64,000 bases of DNA from Pseudoips prasinana (GCA_951640165.1 OX621250.1:14533501-14597500); one strand, 5' to 3'; counted from the first letter of the stretch, positions 24,311 to 35,533 are shown. The notes: generated by a model from the letters alone, not told the origin. Numbers and translations are program-made.

Positions 24311-26380
24311 TACCAAACCAGTTCATTGACAAAGTGATACCTCCAGCTAATTGTACACATGGGTAAAATAAAAAGAACCGTTCAACTGTAAACAACTTTG
24401 TGCAAACAACATTCTAACAACACATTATTCGAATATACGATTCTTTTTGTTGTTCAAAGTAGAATTTTATAAAGGCATCAAGATTATTAACATGATATTA
24501 AATTTTCCGAGCGATTACCTTGTCAAAAAGTGGATTATTTCAGTACAATGAGTTGGAAGTTACAGCGTGCTCACTTGCGTGTTACCCACCCAGTTTTTAC
24601 GAGACTCTTCCATGGTAAAATATAAAAGTTCAGCCAGCTACACTTGATAGACTTGCTACATTTATCGATTGTAAACCTCTAAATTAAAGCTGTTTAACCG
24701 AATTTATTTTCAGTTGTTTTCTACGGGGAAGGCAAGGCCGTTCAAGTTATTAAAACATTGCGCTGGAAATAGAGCAAGGACTCATTTTTGTTGAACTTTA
24801 AGAATGTAAAACAAAGTAAAGGATTAACGAATTTAAACACATGACGTGTTATTCTAAAATTGCCATCTCTATGTTATACTCTATGTAAGTTGTAGGAGGA
24901 CACGTTGTAAACATCTTACAAGTGTATTGACTTTGGCTGGGTAAAATAGATTTATGATGATGATAAGACAGGAAATATATATAATAAATTTCATATCGTG
25001 TGTACAACATAGCAGTAAGCCAATATGTCATCTATAATATCGTCTCGGCTGTCAAGTAAATGCTATATTTTCGTGAATTTGCAAATGCGGGGGATTGAGA
25101 TGCGTCATTTCTTCAGGGATTCAAGATAGATAGCCATGGAATAGTGTAGTAGCTATTAGTTGCAACTTCACCAATATTATAACGATTTATAAACAACCCT
25201 AATGTCCAAGTTTTAATGATCAAATTTACGTGTCTGTATTATAAATGGTTTTATTTAAAAAGTACCACAAGTCTGATAAATCCATACCTATTGAACATAA
25301 ACCTCAAAGTTTTAAAATGAGGGTTCAAATTCATTATTTCTTAACTAGGGTCAGGTAATAGATATCACCGACTCTACCTCCAAGGAGGCTACATGACGTA
25401 ATCACGATTAGGGTCTGCTTCCAAGTTGATACTTTACCTGGATAGATAGTAGATAATATTGTATTAAATGGCATGTGAACTATGCTATAATGTCCGTAGT
25501 ATCATAATAACATTTGCCACCAACATTGTTGTCTCCGGTTTCGTGGTGAGGCCGTGAGCCGAACGACGCGGGTGGTATGCCCTGCTGAATATAAACGGTC
25601 CACAAATGTTTCGTTGCTACTAGAAGTCACTGAAACCCACCGGAGATATGAATAACGTAGTAGCAACATAATATTCATTGGGTACTCCGATAGTTTCGTT
25701 TCCTTTGCTAGTGAATTTCATTAAACGTATTTCTTTTGAATATTTATTTTATATATTACAAATAGTCCCAGTGCGTGTTATAGCAGTTGCGTGTTTAAGG
25801 CTCACAAGTCATGTAAACAGTCCCATGTTAAGTTTAATCGTATTATAGATAGCCTTAATAGCGGTTCCATAATAATAGCTCTGCTTTATTGTTGATCTAG
25901 CTTTATATGTATCGCACGAATGACATCAGCCACCGTGGTGTTACAATGGAGCGATCAACACAAATGTTTGTTAATGATATAACCAGTGAACTGTCAACAC
26001 TTATTAATTTCGCTCAGGAATAAATGCTTCTTCATCGTTATGAAATGTGACACTGGAACACAATACAGCGAGTGAGATATTTCCAGTACCAATATTCCAA
26101 ACATCTTGTGTAATATTTTCGCTTTAGAAATGATTGCTTCATTTTGCATTATTATTAAATCTAAGGTTAAAAAATGCCGTCGTTTTGAAAATAAGAAAAT
26201 ATTTTTTTTTTGTATTAGGGATACTGATCACATTTAAACGAAGATGCTTCATCATCATGTTATGATCGTTGACGGCTCAAGCCCCCGACTGTCTCTATTG
26301 TCCCGCGAAACGCCCGTATAATAAAAAATGATCTTTACTTATGAAATATTCTTGAATATATAAACCCGATATAGCAGCTC
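24311..26380. other. AT-rich DNA, no gene seen
   Basis: No ORF above 61 codons and no recognisable element. Confidence 0.5.
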
Positions 26381-26387
26381 TAAGTAT

Positions 26388-26440
26388 AGGCCCACTTCAA
26401 TAATAGTTAGTACTAAACTAACTGTTATTGAGGTGGGCCT
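26388..26440 (+). repeat. 24 bp hairpin with G-U pairs, pre-miRNA-like
   Basis: The arms 26388-26411 and 26417-26440 pair fully on a plus-strand RNA if two G-U wobbles are allowed, around a 5 nt loop (ACTAA). Pairing continues outward (TATA with TATA) after a 2 nt bulge, giving a stem-loop of about 63 nt. Length, wobbles and bulge resemble a small-RNA precursor. A decayed MITE is equally possible. Confidence 0.6.
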
Positions 26441-27129
26441 CTATATGTTAGGATCATTTGTGTTTTCGTAAGCAAAATAAGAATCAATCTTGTCACCATC
26501 GTAAAAATATATTAAACATTCAAGAATGTGATTATGTGTTTATTTATATTAGACATGTAAACTAGGTAATGTAACGAATACAACCCGTTACAATGTGTAA
26601 TTTTGGATCATATATTGCCGCCTTGAATTTAAAGAAATGTAAATATGGCTCGTTCCCACTGCCAGAAGATTGGTGTAAAGTGGTAGCTAAACCGAACCGA
26701 ACCTTATATTTATATATATAATATGTTATTTTTATTATTGAAGTAGTTCACCAGGAAGTCCTAGATATTAAATGAATTGGAATCGTAATTAAGGCCCCAC
26801 AATTAGCATTTGACGCAAACATGCGGAAACAAAATTGAGGATGGTTCATAAAACTAATTTTATGTTCCTTGTTTTTGTATCCTCATTATAGCGCAATAAA
26901 ATTATAAAAATATTATTTTGACTAAGTATATACATTCATACTAGACAATAATTATGTTTGGTTACTTTGAGTTCATAGTACTTACTAAATCGAAGTCAGT
27001 TATGCGAGTAGATAACGCATGTAAAGCCATGTGATATGGGGCACACAGTTTATGGAAATTAAGTTCTTAGTTAAATTAGAGGCCCTTAATTAATATTATA
27101 ATTAGAAAACAATGTGTATATATACCTAG

Positions 27130-27412
27130 TAAGGTCAAGAGCACCTGGCATTCCAGCCGACACGAACCACCAGGGCGGCAGCGGCGTGCACATCCGCGGC
27201 GGCGCCCCTCATACGACCATGCACTCAAACTGCACACCACGGCTCACAGTTCCCAACAACACCTCCCGTTTCACATTCACCATACACACTAAAAACTTTA
27301 TGCGTCAATGTCAACGTAGTGTCATGGTTCAGCGCGCCTTAATTGACCTGAATACAAATAACGGTGACACAAAACCGTTCGCCGACTTAGGACTAGGTAC
27401 TCCCGCGTAGCC
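27130..27412 (+). other. GC-richer open frame, possible exon (unrecognised)
   Basis: A 98-codon frame (27114-27410) crosses a GC-rich patch at about 27140-27260 and includes GGSGVHIRGGAPHTT. I recognise no domain. Composition unlike the flanks is the only support, and it may be part of the same regulatory or exonic neighbourhood as the CpG island at 27.9 kb. Confidence 0.2.
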
Positions 27413-27894
27413 TCGTTGATCTCGAAAGTTCCGGATAGTGAAATAGAGGAAAAAAAATAATTGTGCCCTTCGATTCCTTCGTATCCTTCGATTACTCAAT
27501 CTAGGAAACGGGCGAAGGAGGAAACGTGACGATTTTGTTGCAACAGTTGCTGCGAGAAATTCTTCGGTATGAATGAGTTAGAACTCTAAACGCGCTTCCA
27601 AAGAGCAAAGTAATAAAAATATTAAAGCTATAAAAGGGCTGAATAAGAGAGCGACTGGATTTTTCAACAAACTTTAGGGGAGTCAATAATTAGAGGGAGC
27701 GATCGGCTGAGTGATGTGAATAAGGGTTGTTATGGCTGCAACGAAGGGTCGATAAACTTTTTTGTTTAAGATAATATTCCCGAGAAATTTTGTTCAAAGT
27801 ATACTGGTTTAAAGAGTTAGCTATAATAGGGATCGCGTGACAAACAGTACGGGTGGTATCAGTCTCGAAGGGAAGTAAACAAGGAGTGTTTATA

Positions 27895-28035
27895 TCGCGG
27901 AAGACGTGGTGCGGTCGCGTGGCAGCGCGAGGCGCTCGGTCTGTGTGTCGCTCGGTGTCGAACTGACGTCTGATAGCGCTCGGCTTCTACTCGTACAGAC
28001 TAGAGCAGCGCCGCTCGGCCCGCCCCCGCGTTCCC
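27895..28035. promoter_or_regulatory. Strong CpG-rich island, candidate promoter
   Basis: About 140 bp with very dense CpG (for example GGTGCGGTCGCGTGGCAGCG) stand out sharply from surrounding AT-rich DNA. There is no long ORF, which fits a promoter or 5' UTR better than coding sequence. Direction is unknown. Confidence 0.35.
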
Positions 28036-28335
28036 AAAGTGCCCAAATTCAAACAACCCATGATAGCGTAGGATCCCGAAACTAACATCGGGTTCTCACT
28101 CTTAATTCCTAATGGCACGAAGCTCAAATTTGCACCCCAAACTTAAGTATCAAAGATTTAAAATATTATGAAGTTATGATAGAAGTACTAACATTAATAG
28201 AGAGAGATACCTAGAGCTCAAACTACCCAAGAAACCTAAGAAATTGTAGATAAACAGTATGTAAAATAGGTAATTATAAAAAGTGCTTTTTTAGCTAATT
28301 AAGTATCCCACACTATTAATGTGATATACTTTTAT

Positions 28336-28438
28336 ACAAGTACGTAAGCAATGTAGGTACGTACTTGTCAACCAAAGTAGCGCCTTTCAGAATGTAGAAC
28401 ACAAAAAAGGAAACAGAATAGTGCTCTACGTAGAGCAC
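28336..28438. repeat. 11 bp inverted repeat and an 18 bp perfect palindrome
   Basis: 28336-28346 and 28358-28368 (ACAAGTACGTA and its complement) form a stem with an 11 nt loop. 28421-28438 is the self-complementary GTGCTCTACGTAGAGCAC. No coding context. Confidence 0.7.
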
Positions 28439-29501
28439 GTGGTGAATATAGGAAGTCAAATAAATGCCATGCATATGACACGGATATTTTACTATTGTTA
28501 TCTCACTCAAAGACTTGCTAATTTATGTTATGGTTGTTATACTTATTAATATTAACTACACGCTATATGGTATTTTTTTGTTATAGACATCATTGTGCAG
28601 CGGTGCGTCTAAAAGTAGCATATGTGCACTGTTACCTTGCCAAGTTCATTATTATCAGCTCAGAAGCTTGGTTATAAGATAACAGATAGCCAGACAGCTA
28701 ATTTCGCATTAATTTTATGCAAATACCGCATTTATATCAGTTATAAGGTGATATCGGAATAGGATACACTTTTATAAAAGATAGGAAGTATCGTGAATAT
28801 TCGTGAATATTAATAAGGCACTCCTAGTTATGTGTAACTAAAAGTGTATCTATGTTTATCACTATTTCGGTTCAAAAGATATCTAAAACTCCATATCACA
28901 AGGTAGGAAAACGACTTATCTTAAATCCTAATGAAATAATAATTTTGTCCTCTGGGTCGGCTGGCGGCCATTCTCAATTGGGGCTAAGCAATTCTTCGGG
29001 ACATTTAAAATATAATGCATAATTGTGAGGGCAAACACTGATACACTTTCAATAGTCGTTCTCATCTTCCGAAACCACTAAAGAGAGGCGAGGAGCCTCC
29101 GAATAACAGGAGTATACCACCGGTAACTTTCTAGAAGCCTAGCTTAGCTTAGCCTAGAAGGCTGCACCATATGGTAATTACCATTACTTGGCCCGATTTT
29201 TCGTTAACCCAGGAGCTCATTATATGCGGCTGTGAGCCAACGACATTACACTAACGAAGCGGTTAAATCTGATAAACTTAAGATATAACAACAAAACCTC
29301 GCTACTGAAAAATGATCAGGGTGTTCAAGAAAACACAGAATCACTAAACGGTCACTTTACCAATCTTGGCACGTACTTACGACATTGGGCATATACCATT
29401 CTGAAATAATAGCAGCACAGAATTCCTATAAAGTGTTTATGGTGTATACAGGGCGGGATGGGAAATAAGTCCACAGAAATCTTACTGGCTTTATATTACT
29501 T

Positions 29502-29835
29502 ACTAGCTGTGCCCCGCGGTTTTACCTGCGTTAAACTTTATAATTATCACAGCTCCACCCCCATAGGTGATAGCGTGATAATATGTAGCCTATATGTTGA
29601 CCGGATCTCTTAGTATTATTCATGCAAAATTTGAAGTAAATCCATGTCATGTCGTCATGTCATGTCAGTACTTTGAGAGTTTAGCCCGGACATACATACA
29701 GACAAACAGGCAAAAATTCCAAAAACTATATTTTTGGTTTCGAGATCGATTGTAGTTCACGCCCCAAGTATCCTTTTTGAAAAAATATGCAATGTAGAGT
29801 TTTGTATTTTCTACGATTTTATTATATGTATAGAT
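29502..29835 (-). mobile_element. Non-autonomous Helitron-type element (reverse)
   Basis: It begins at the left with ACTAGCTGTGCCCCGCGG, the reverse complement of the usual Helitron 3' end, and contains ACATACAGACAAACAGGCAA further in. It lacks coding sequence. Internal sequence differs from the other copies, so it is another subfamily. The left (3') boundary is better defined than the right. Confidence 0.65.
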
Positions 29836-30232
29836 TCTGTACTGATCGCAACAATTATAACAGATATTTTGTAAAGCCCTGTGATGTTGCCTAAAGTAAT
29901 TGTTTGTTACAAAACATAACCGTCCAAAAATTGCTTTAAGAATTTAGTTCTTGCCATATTTTATTTGTATGGTTTTCTATCATTTTTACTTAAATACAAT
30001 ACAATACGTGACAGTATGGTGTGATACTAAAATTGTATCGTCAGTTAACCCAGTCTTAAATAGAGCTGGAACGTTAGAATCCCATAGTTATCAAATAAAG
30101 TTAGGACGCACCTATATTAAATATGGTTTCAGACCACAAATACAGGCTTTAAAATGACTACACTGCTCTTTTTATGTTAGGAGTTTAAAAGTTAGAGTCG
30201 TAGATACTGGATTTGCGTGATCGACAATAAAT
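29836..30232. other. AT-rich DNA before the LTR element
   Basis: A 68-codon ORF (29951-30157) has no recognisable domain. Nothing else seen. Confidence 0.45.
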
Positions 30233-30236
30233 AGAC
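30233..30236. repeat. Left target-site duplication AGAC
   Basis: AGAC precedes the left LTR and the same four bases follow the right LTR at 37230-37233. Integrases of many Ty3/gypsy elements make 4-5 bp duplications. Confidence 0.85.
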
Positions 30237-30886
30237 TGTTACGGTTATTCTTGGGTTTTGTTAAATGAAACCCAAACTCCGTGAACAAAAATTGTTATTT
30301 TAATAAATAACTAAAAGGAAAATTGTAAAAAACAAAATGGTGGTAGGCCGTGGGTAACAGGCCGGTCGTTATCTTAATTCTGCCGAGCTTAGGTACTTGA
30401 CTCCCCTTGGACTGAAGCGACGACGCGACGCGAAGGCGGTGATCGGCAGCCTGGCAGCCAGGAAAGAGTGGCGTCCAGCCGTTCAGGAACCGTCTAGGGC
30501 AGCGGGAGACAGACTTCCTTCATGTAGGTATAGGGCCTCGACCAGATATAAGTTTAGCCCCAAACTTGAACCCCTGTATGGGGGGCGATAAAAAATAATC
30601 CGTTATACACGGCTGGTTTTCACTGATATATATATATCTTCTTTAGTATGGTAAGAACTTGTTATTAAACTGTTATTCGTATATTGTTGCGTAAAATTAT
30701 AATTATAATAAAAAGAAATGCGCGAGCAACGTCTACGTGTGCTTGCTTCCCGAGTCTCGAGAGTCTGAGGTCGCGGGGCGAGGGCCGCTAAACAGCGATA
30801 GCCACTCATCGGGAACCGGTTGTCTCGAATGCACGGCAAGCGAGATCATGCCACTAAAATAGGTACGTAACGTTTTATACGTTACA
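30237..30886 (-). repeat. 3' LTR (left copy, 650 bp)
   Basis: Begins TGTTACGG and ends CGTTACA on the plus strand, i.e. TG...CA ends. I compared it base by base with 36580-37229 and saw no difference. On the minus strand GTATAAAACG lies near the start of U3. The 64- and 78-codon ORFs inside occur identically in both LTRs and are not considered genes. Confidence 0.95.
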
Positions 30887-30888
30887 TA

Positions 30889-30896
30889 CCCCCCGC
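30889..30896 (-). other. Polypurine tract (plus-strand primer)
   Basis: On the minus strand GCGGGGGG lies two bases before the TG that opens the 3' LTR. This is the expected place for the RNase H-resistant primer of second-strand synthesis. Confidence 0.7.
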
Positions 30897-30989
30897 GCAA
30901 CATAGGGTCTTGTTAGTTCTAAAAAAAACAAGATCCTACTCAGCGTCTGCTATACCTTGAGAAAATAAAAAAAAAAGCTCAACTACACT

Positions 30990-33900
30990 TTAATCAACCC
31001 CCCCTAAACTAGCTAACTTCAAATCTTTAATATGCCACTTGCCTAGATTCTTACCCTTGATGTCCTCTAGCTCATAGACCAATGGTGATTTCTTGGCAAT
31101 AACTTTTGCCTTAATGAATTTGGGAGCCAGCTTCTTAGAAAATCGAGATTCCTTATCACTCAGAAAATAAGTTCGTTTCATAACAACGTCACCCACATTA
31201 AACTCCGCAAATTTACGGCGTAAATTGTAATGAGACGTATTCTTAGCATGAGCCTGCCAAAGTTTGGACTGTACGTCATTAAATATACCCGATAAACAAC
31301 CTAAATTTTCAGCGTAACGATCTCGCGGTAAAAAGATAATCTCATCACCCAAATCATTGTCTGTATAATGAGAACCACAAGCTACAAGCTCACGTCCAAA
31401 AACCAAAAATGAAGGAGTAAAACCAGTGGCCTCGTTCACCGAACTATTAATGGCAAACTGCACTTTTGGTATGAATAAGTCCCACGATCTGTGGTCATCG
31501 TTGACATAGGTAGATATACAAGTAATGATGGTCCTATTATAACGCTCAACCAAATTAACCTGAGGGGTATATCTGGGTGTATACTGAACATTCGGAATAT
31601 TGTATTTCCTAAACAGCTCTTCGGTTACTTTGCCGGTAAATTGAGGGCCATTGTCCATAAGGATAGTCTGAGGAACGCCGTGGACTAGAAACACAGACTC
31701 CTCCAAGAACTTAGTGATAATGTCAGCCGTCGCTCTTTTAATCGGAAATATTAGGCAAAATTTGGAAAAACAGCATGTAACTACTAATATAAAATTATTC
31801 TGCTTCCTAGTGGTCGGTAGTGGACCCATCAAATCTATGGACAGCATTTGAAATGGCCGAGAACAATGCTTTGGCCGACCCATTTCACCCAATATCTGGT
31901 GGTTCTGAGATTTATACGATAAGCACTTCTCGCAACTACCCACGAATTTAACTACATCCTGGTACATACCGGGCCAGTAGTAGCATAACGCAAGACGACG
32001 ATAAGTTTTGAAAATTCCCATGTGACCAGCAGTGGGCTCACAATGGTTCTTGGTAAGAATACCATTGCGCAACTCCAAGGGAATGACCTCTTTCCATGAA
32101 AATTCAGAAGTAAGCTCATGCTTGTTCTTGGTAAGTCTAAATAAGGCATCGCCCTTTATAATGAAATTGGGAAACTTTTCAGGATTGTTTACGCAACCAT
32201 CATAAATTTTATTGTACCAAGTGTCCTGAGAGTCCAAATAAGAGTCGGAAAGACGAATGGTATTGACCGGAATACACCTTGAAAGCGCGTCAGGGATAAC
32301 ATTGTCTACCCCTTTTCGGTGCTTAATCACAAAGTTGAACGCAGACAAGCGTACACCCCATCGTGCCAACCGGCCAGTAGGGTTGCTTAGTGACAAAAAC
32401 CATTTGAGAGCACTATGGTCAGTATATACGGTAAATTGCTGACCGTTCTCCAAATAGCATCGCCAGTGTTCGAGGGCAGCAATGACAGCTAATGTTTCGC
32501 GCTCGGTGATACTATAATTCCGCTCGGCTGCTGTTAACGACCTGCTCATGTAAGCAATGGGATGTTCCTTGCCATCCAAATTCTGCGTAAGCATAGCACC
32601 TATGCCATAGCTGCTTGCATCCGTGTGCACCTCAAACGGCCTTGAATAATCGGGACAAGACAATACTGGAGCAGAAACTAAGCACTCTTTGAGCTTTTGA
32701 AAAGCAGCTTCCGCTTCTGGAGTCCAGTTAAAGGCAGGAGAACCCTTCCTGGTAGACGTAAGTTTGTTCAATGGCCCAGCTATAGTACTGAAATTGGGGA
32801 CAAAACGCCTGTACCAAGTTGCGGTTCCTAAAAAACGTTTCAGGTCCTTGCGACTTTTAGGTGTCGGATAATTAAGTATTGCCTCTACTTTCTCCGGGTC
32901 TGTACGCAAACCACCACTATCCACGACATACCCCAAGTATTTAAGCTGTGAACTAAAGAAATTACACTTTTCTAAATTCACCGTTAGGTTTGCTCGCTTC
33001 AATTTTTCTAGAACACGTAAGAGGAGTGTCACGTGAGTATCAAAATCTTTGGAGATGACAATGACGTCATCCAAATATGCGAAAACATTCAATTCAAATT
33101 CGGAAAACAAAAGATCAACCAGCCTCTGCTGGGAAGCAGGTGCGTTAGTTAATCCAAAGGCTGTTCTCTTAAAACACAGACTTCCCCTTCCTGGAACGTA
33201 AAAAGCAGTCTTGTCTCGATCTTCTGCGGCTATAGGAATCTGCCAAAAGGCCTTTGATAAATCGATAGTAGAAAGATATCGAGCTTCACGCAAGTTGTCC
33301 AATATCTCCGAAATGTAAGGGAGATTATAAGCGTCACGCTTAGTGACTGAATTGAGTTTACGACTGTCCAAGCAAAACCTTGGCTGACCGTTCTTTTTAG
33401 TGACTATAAGAACTGGAGATGACCAAGCGCTTTCACAAGGCTCGATCACATCCAATGCCAGCATTTCGTCAACTTGTTCAGTCAAAATACGCTGCTTCTC
33501 GGGAGACATTCTATAATACCGTTGTCGTATTGGCTGAGCTGTTCCAGTGTCAATACGATGTGTGATAAGGCTCGTCTTCCCAAGGCCCTTGGTTTGAAAG
33601 GAAATGTCCTCAAATTGTTGTATAACCTTGCTAGCCGCAAGCTTTTGAGAGGCATCAAGAGTAGCGTAACCTTGAATATAATCCACCCGGGAATCGGAAG
33701 GAGAATTGGCCACACTTCCAGTAGTAATGCTACTGATGTACTTAGGGCAAAGTTTGAAACTGCGCCAAAAATCGATACCCAAGATTAAACTTGTTTTAAT
33801 TTCAGGCACCACAATACCTCTGAGCACATGAAACTTGTCATCAAAATTTACGGGAATATCGATGTAACCTAGACTTGTAAACTTTTGTCCACCAGCAGCT

Positions 33901-34187
33901 GTAACTGTAATAAGTTCATCCTTAACTAATGACAACCCACTTTTCTCCAGGATAGAGTGTGCACCGTTCCCTATAATAGTGACAGCTGAGCCGGAATCTA
34001 AAAGTCCAGAAACTGACATATCATTAATCTTAACAGAAACATAAGGTCTGTCATCGAGATTACAGTCTTTTCCGAGAATCGTGTGGACCATGTAAGAATT
34101 AAAAAACACTCTTATAGTTTGTAGCCATTCGTTCCAGTCATTCAATTGGAATCTACTGTCAACACGATTCTCACAAACTAGTTTTTT
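30990..34187 (-). CDS. pol: Pol polyprotein: protease, RT, RNase H, integrase (Ty3/gypsy type)
   Basis: Pol matures Gag, copies the element RNA and integrates the DNA. Residues are counted from the TTG at 34145. The aspartic protease has LLDSGSAV (active D50). RT has STIDLSKAFW (D295) and FAYLDDVIV (YLDD 357-360). RNase H has VHTDASSYG (D509) and YTDHSALKW. The integrase zinc-binding part has H701, H708 and CEKC (738-741), and its core has D771, D831 and E867, an exact D35E spacing. There is no ATG near the start of the frame. The frame is instead open back through the slippery site at 34181-34187, so Pol is expected only as a Gag-Pol fusion by -1 frameshift. At about 1,050 residues it has the usual family length with no stops. 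Antisense ORFs inside it are shadows. Confidence 0.95.
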   Translation of the reverse strand, partial: KKLVCENRVDSRFQLNDWNEWLQTIRVFFNSYMVHTILGKDCNLDDRPYVSVKINDMSVSGLLDSGSAVTIIGNGAHSILEKSGLSLVKDELITVTAAGGQKFTSLGYIDIPVNFDDKFHVLRGIVVPEIKTSLILGIDFWRSFKLCPKYISSITTGSVANSPSDSRVDYIQGYATLDASQKLAASKVIQQFEDISFQTKGLGKTSLITHRIDTGTAQPIRQRYYRMSPEKQRILTEQVDEMLALDVIEPCESAWSSPVLIVTKKNGQPRFCLDSRKLNSVTKRDAYNLPYISEILDNLREARYLSTIDLSKAFWQIPIAAEDRDKTAFYVPGRGSLCFKRTAFGLTNAPASQQRLVDLLFSEFELNVFAYLDDVIVISKDFDTHVTLLLRVLEKLKRANLTVNLEKCNFFSSQLKYLGYVVDSGGLRTDPEKVEAILNYPTPKSRKDLKRFLGTATWYRRFVPNFSTIAGPLNKLTSTRKGSPAFNWTPEAEAAFQKLKECLVSAPVLSCPDYSRPFEVHTDASSYGIGAMLTQNLDGKEHPIAYMSRSLTAAERNYSITERETLAVIAALEHWRCYLENGQQFTVYTDHSALKWFLSLSNPTGRLARWGVRLSAFNFVIKHRKGVDNVIPDALSRCIPVNTIRLSDSYLDSQDTWYNKIYDGCVNNPEKFPNFIIKGDALFRLTKNKHELTSEFSWKEVIPLELRNGILTKNHCEPTAGHMGIFKTYRRLALCYYWPGMYQDVVKFVGSCEKCLSYKSQNHQILGEMGRPKHCSRPFQMLSIDLMGPLPTTRKQNNFILVVTCCFSKFCLIFPIKRATADIITKFLEESVFLVHGVPQTILMDNGPQFTGKVTEELFRKYNIPNVQYTPRYTPQVNLVERYNRTIITCISTYVNDDHRSWDLFIPKVQFAINSSVNEATGFTPSFLVFGRELVACGSHYTDNDLGDEIIFLPRDRYAENLGCLSGIFNDVQSKLWQAHAKNTSHYNLRRKFAEFNVGDVVMKRTYFLSDKESRFSKKLAPKFIKAKVIAKKSPLVYELEDIKGKNLGKWHIKDLKLASLGGVD

Positions 34188-35533
34188 GGAACGGGACTCT
34201 TATAACCCGCACAGTGTGGACAATCGGAAACCTTAACTCCCTTTTGGCCGCAGGAAAAACATACAATATCACGTTCTGTACACTGCCTTAGATTATGCGT
34301 ATCATTACGGCAACGGGGACAGAAACGTGGTTTCTGAGAACTAGCACCAACTGCATGTACATATTTATCACTATGAGACGCTATTAATCTTTGTGCATTT
34401 CCGCTTAAGTGCTGACCCGAACTACCCCTATCGCCAATACTATTATTAACCCGGCTTCCATACTGGAATTTATTAGAATAATAGCCCTTACTAGATGAAC
34501 TGCCAGAATAAGCAAACTCTGGTGCTAAAGTTGTCGATGTTTGTTTTGGCGGTTCTCTGAATTGGGAAAATCGTGATTGGATGCTTTCATAATTGCGACA
34601 TATTGTTCGCAAATCATTAATGTTATTAATAACTGGACTAGACGCTAATGCATTGAGATATGTCGGACGAATATTATGCAGTATAATTTCCATTTTTTCA
34701 CAATCAGGCAACTTATTTGTTAGCCTGGAAAAGAGACCTTCCATATTTGATAAGTATATGACAATATTCTCACTTTCGCCCTGAGTACGACACCTTATTT
34801 CGTTTAACAGCTTGTAATCATAATCCACTTGATCAAAATCACGTTTCAATAGAGTAACTAGATCATTCCAACCAGACACCAAGTCCCTAATGCTCCTGTA
34901 CCAATTTAAAGCATCACCAGAAAATATATCCAGTGCTTGAGCGAGAATTTTATCGTTGGGAATGTCCTTGGCGGCACAAAACTCTTCACAACGTTGAATA
35001 AACGCTCGAACACATGATTTCCCATCAAATCTCAATTTAGAAAACTTGTTCCCATTCCCTTCGCAAGATACTGATACGTTTATAGGTGCAATGGCAGAAA
35101 GCTGACCGTCAGCAATAGCATTACCAAGGTGATCTACGGTGGAATCTGTTAGAGAACTAAGTTTATCAGAAGCCGCCTTATATAAATCGACACATTCATT
35201 GTATGTTTTCTTAAGTGCATCACTACAAGCAATGCGATTAAGCCGATGGTATAGATGATTAAGCATGTTTTCTGTACGAAGAAAAGTATTCTTATCTAAG
35301 GGTTTAAGTTCCAAATTCTTATTAACTCTTTCAATTACGTCTAGTACACCCTCCAGATCCTTAGCCGGCTCATGAACCCCAATGAGAATATCTTCCGAAG
35401 GAAATACAGGTCCACATTCTGCTATTTGCTTGCGCAGTTCTATAACCGTGCTAGCAGGTGTTACGCCCCTTATAGCAACCTCATACTCTAACTCCGACTT
35501 TTGTAGTGACATAAACTTAATACGGTAGGCCAT
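34178..35533 (-). CDS. gag: Gag polyprotein of the LTR retrotransposon
   Basis: Gag is the capsid and RNA-binding protein of the virus-like particle. I place the start at the ATG at 35533 (protein begins MAYRIKF, 451 aa). The frame is open further up to a TTG at 35620, but that upstream piece is hydrophobic and reads from leader sequence; an ATG at 35512 is a close alternative. A capsid-type retrotransposon gag region is visible in the middle (RFDGKSCVRAFIQRCEEFC, then IFSGDALNWYRSI). The C-terminus has a normal CX2CX4HX4C zinc knuckle (CPRCRNDTHNLRQC) and a second knuckle (CFSCGQKGVKVSDC) in which the histidine position is valine. The stop TAG (34180-34178) immediately follows the slippery heptamer. 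Confidence 0.92.
   Translation of the reverse strand: MAYRIKFMSLQKSELEYEVAIRGVTPASTVIELRKQIAECGPVFPSEDILIGVHEPAKDLEGVLDVIERVNKNLELKPLDKNTFLRTENMLNHLYHRLNRIACSDALKKTYNECVDLYKAASDKLSSLTDSTVDHLGNAIADGQLSAIAPINVSVSCEGNGNKFSKLRFDGKSCVRAFIQRCEEFCAAKDIPNDKILAQALDIFSGDALNWYRSIRDLVSGWNDLVTLLKRDFDQVDYDYKLLNEIRCRTQGESENIVIYLSNMEGLFSRLTNKLPDCEKMEIILHNIRPTYLNALASSPVINNINDLRTICRNYESIQSRFSQFREPPKQTSTTLAPEFAYSGSSSSKGYYSNKFQYGSRVNNSIGDRGSSGQHLSGNAQRLIASHSDKYVHAVGASSQKPRFCPRCRNDTHNLRQCTERDIVCFSCGQKGVKVSDCPHCAGYKSPVPKN
34181..34187 (-). promoter_or_regulatory. Programmed -1 ribosomal frameshift site A AAA AAC
   Basis: In the gag frame the last codons read CCA AAA AAC TAG. The heptamer A AAA AAC fits the X XXY YYZ rule in the correct phase. 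After slipping back one base the reading continues AAA AAA CTA GTT and stays open into pol. Possible stimulatory pairing lies downstream: TAGTTTGT right after the heptamer matches ACAAACTA about 55 nt later. Shorter stems (GAATC/GATTC, TTCCA/TGGAA) lie between. Which of these forms at the right spacing needs a folding calculation. Confidence 0.88.

Noticed and set aside
30397..30839. 64- and 78-codon ORFs, repeated identically at 36740-37182
   Set aside because: They lie inside the two LTRs; the exact duplication comes from LTR identity, not from gene duplication.
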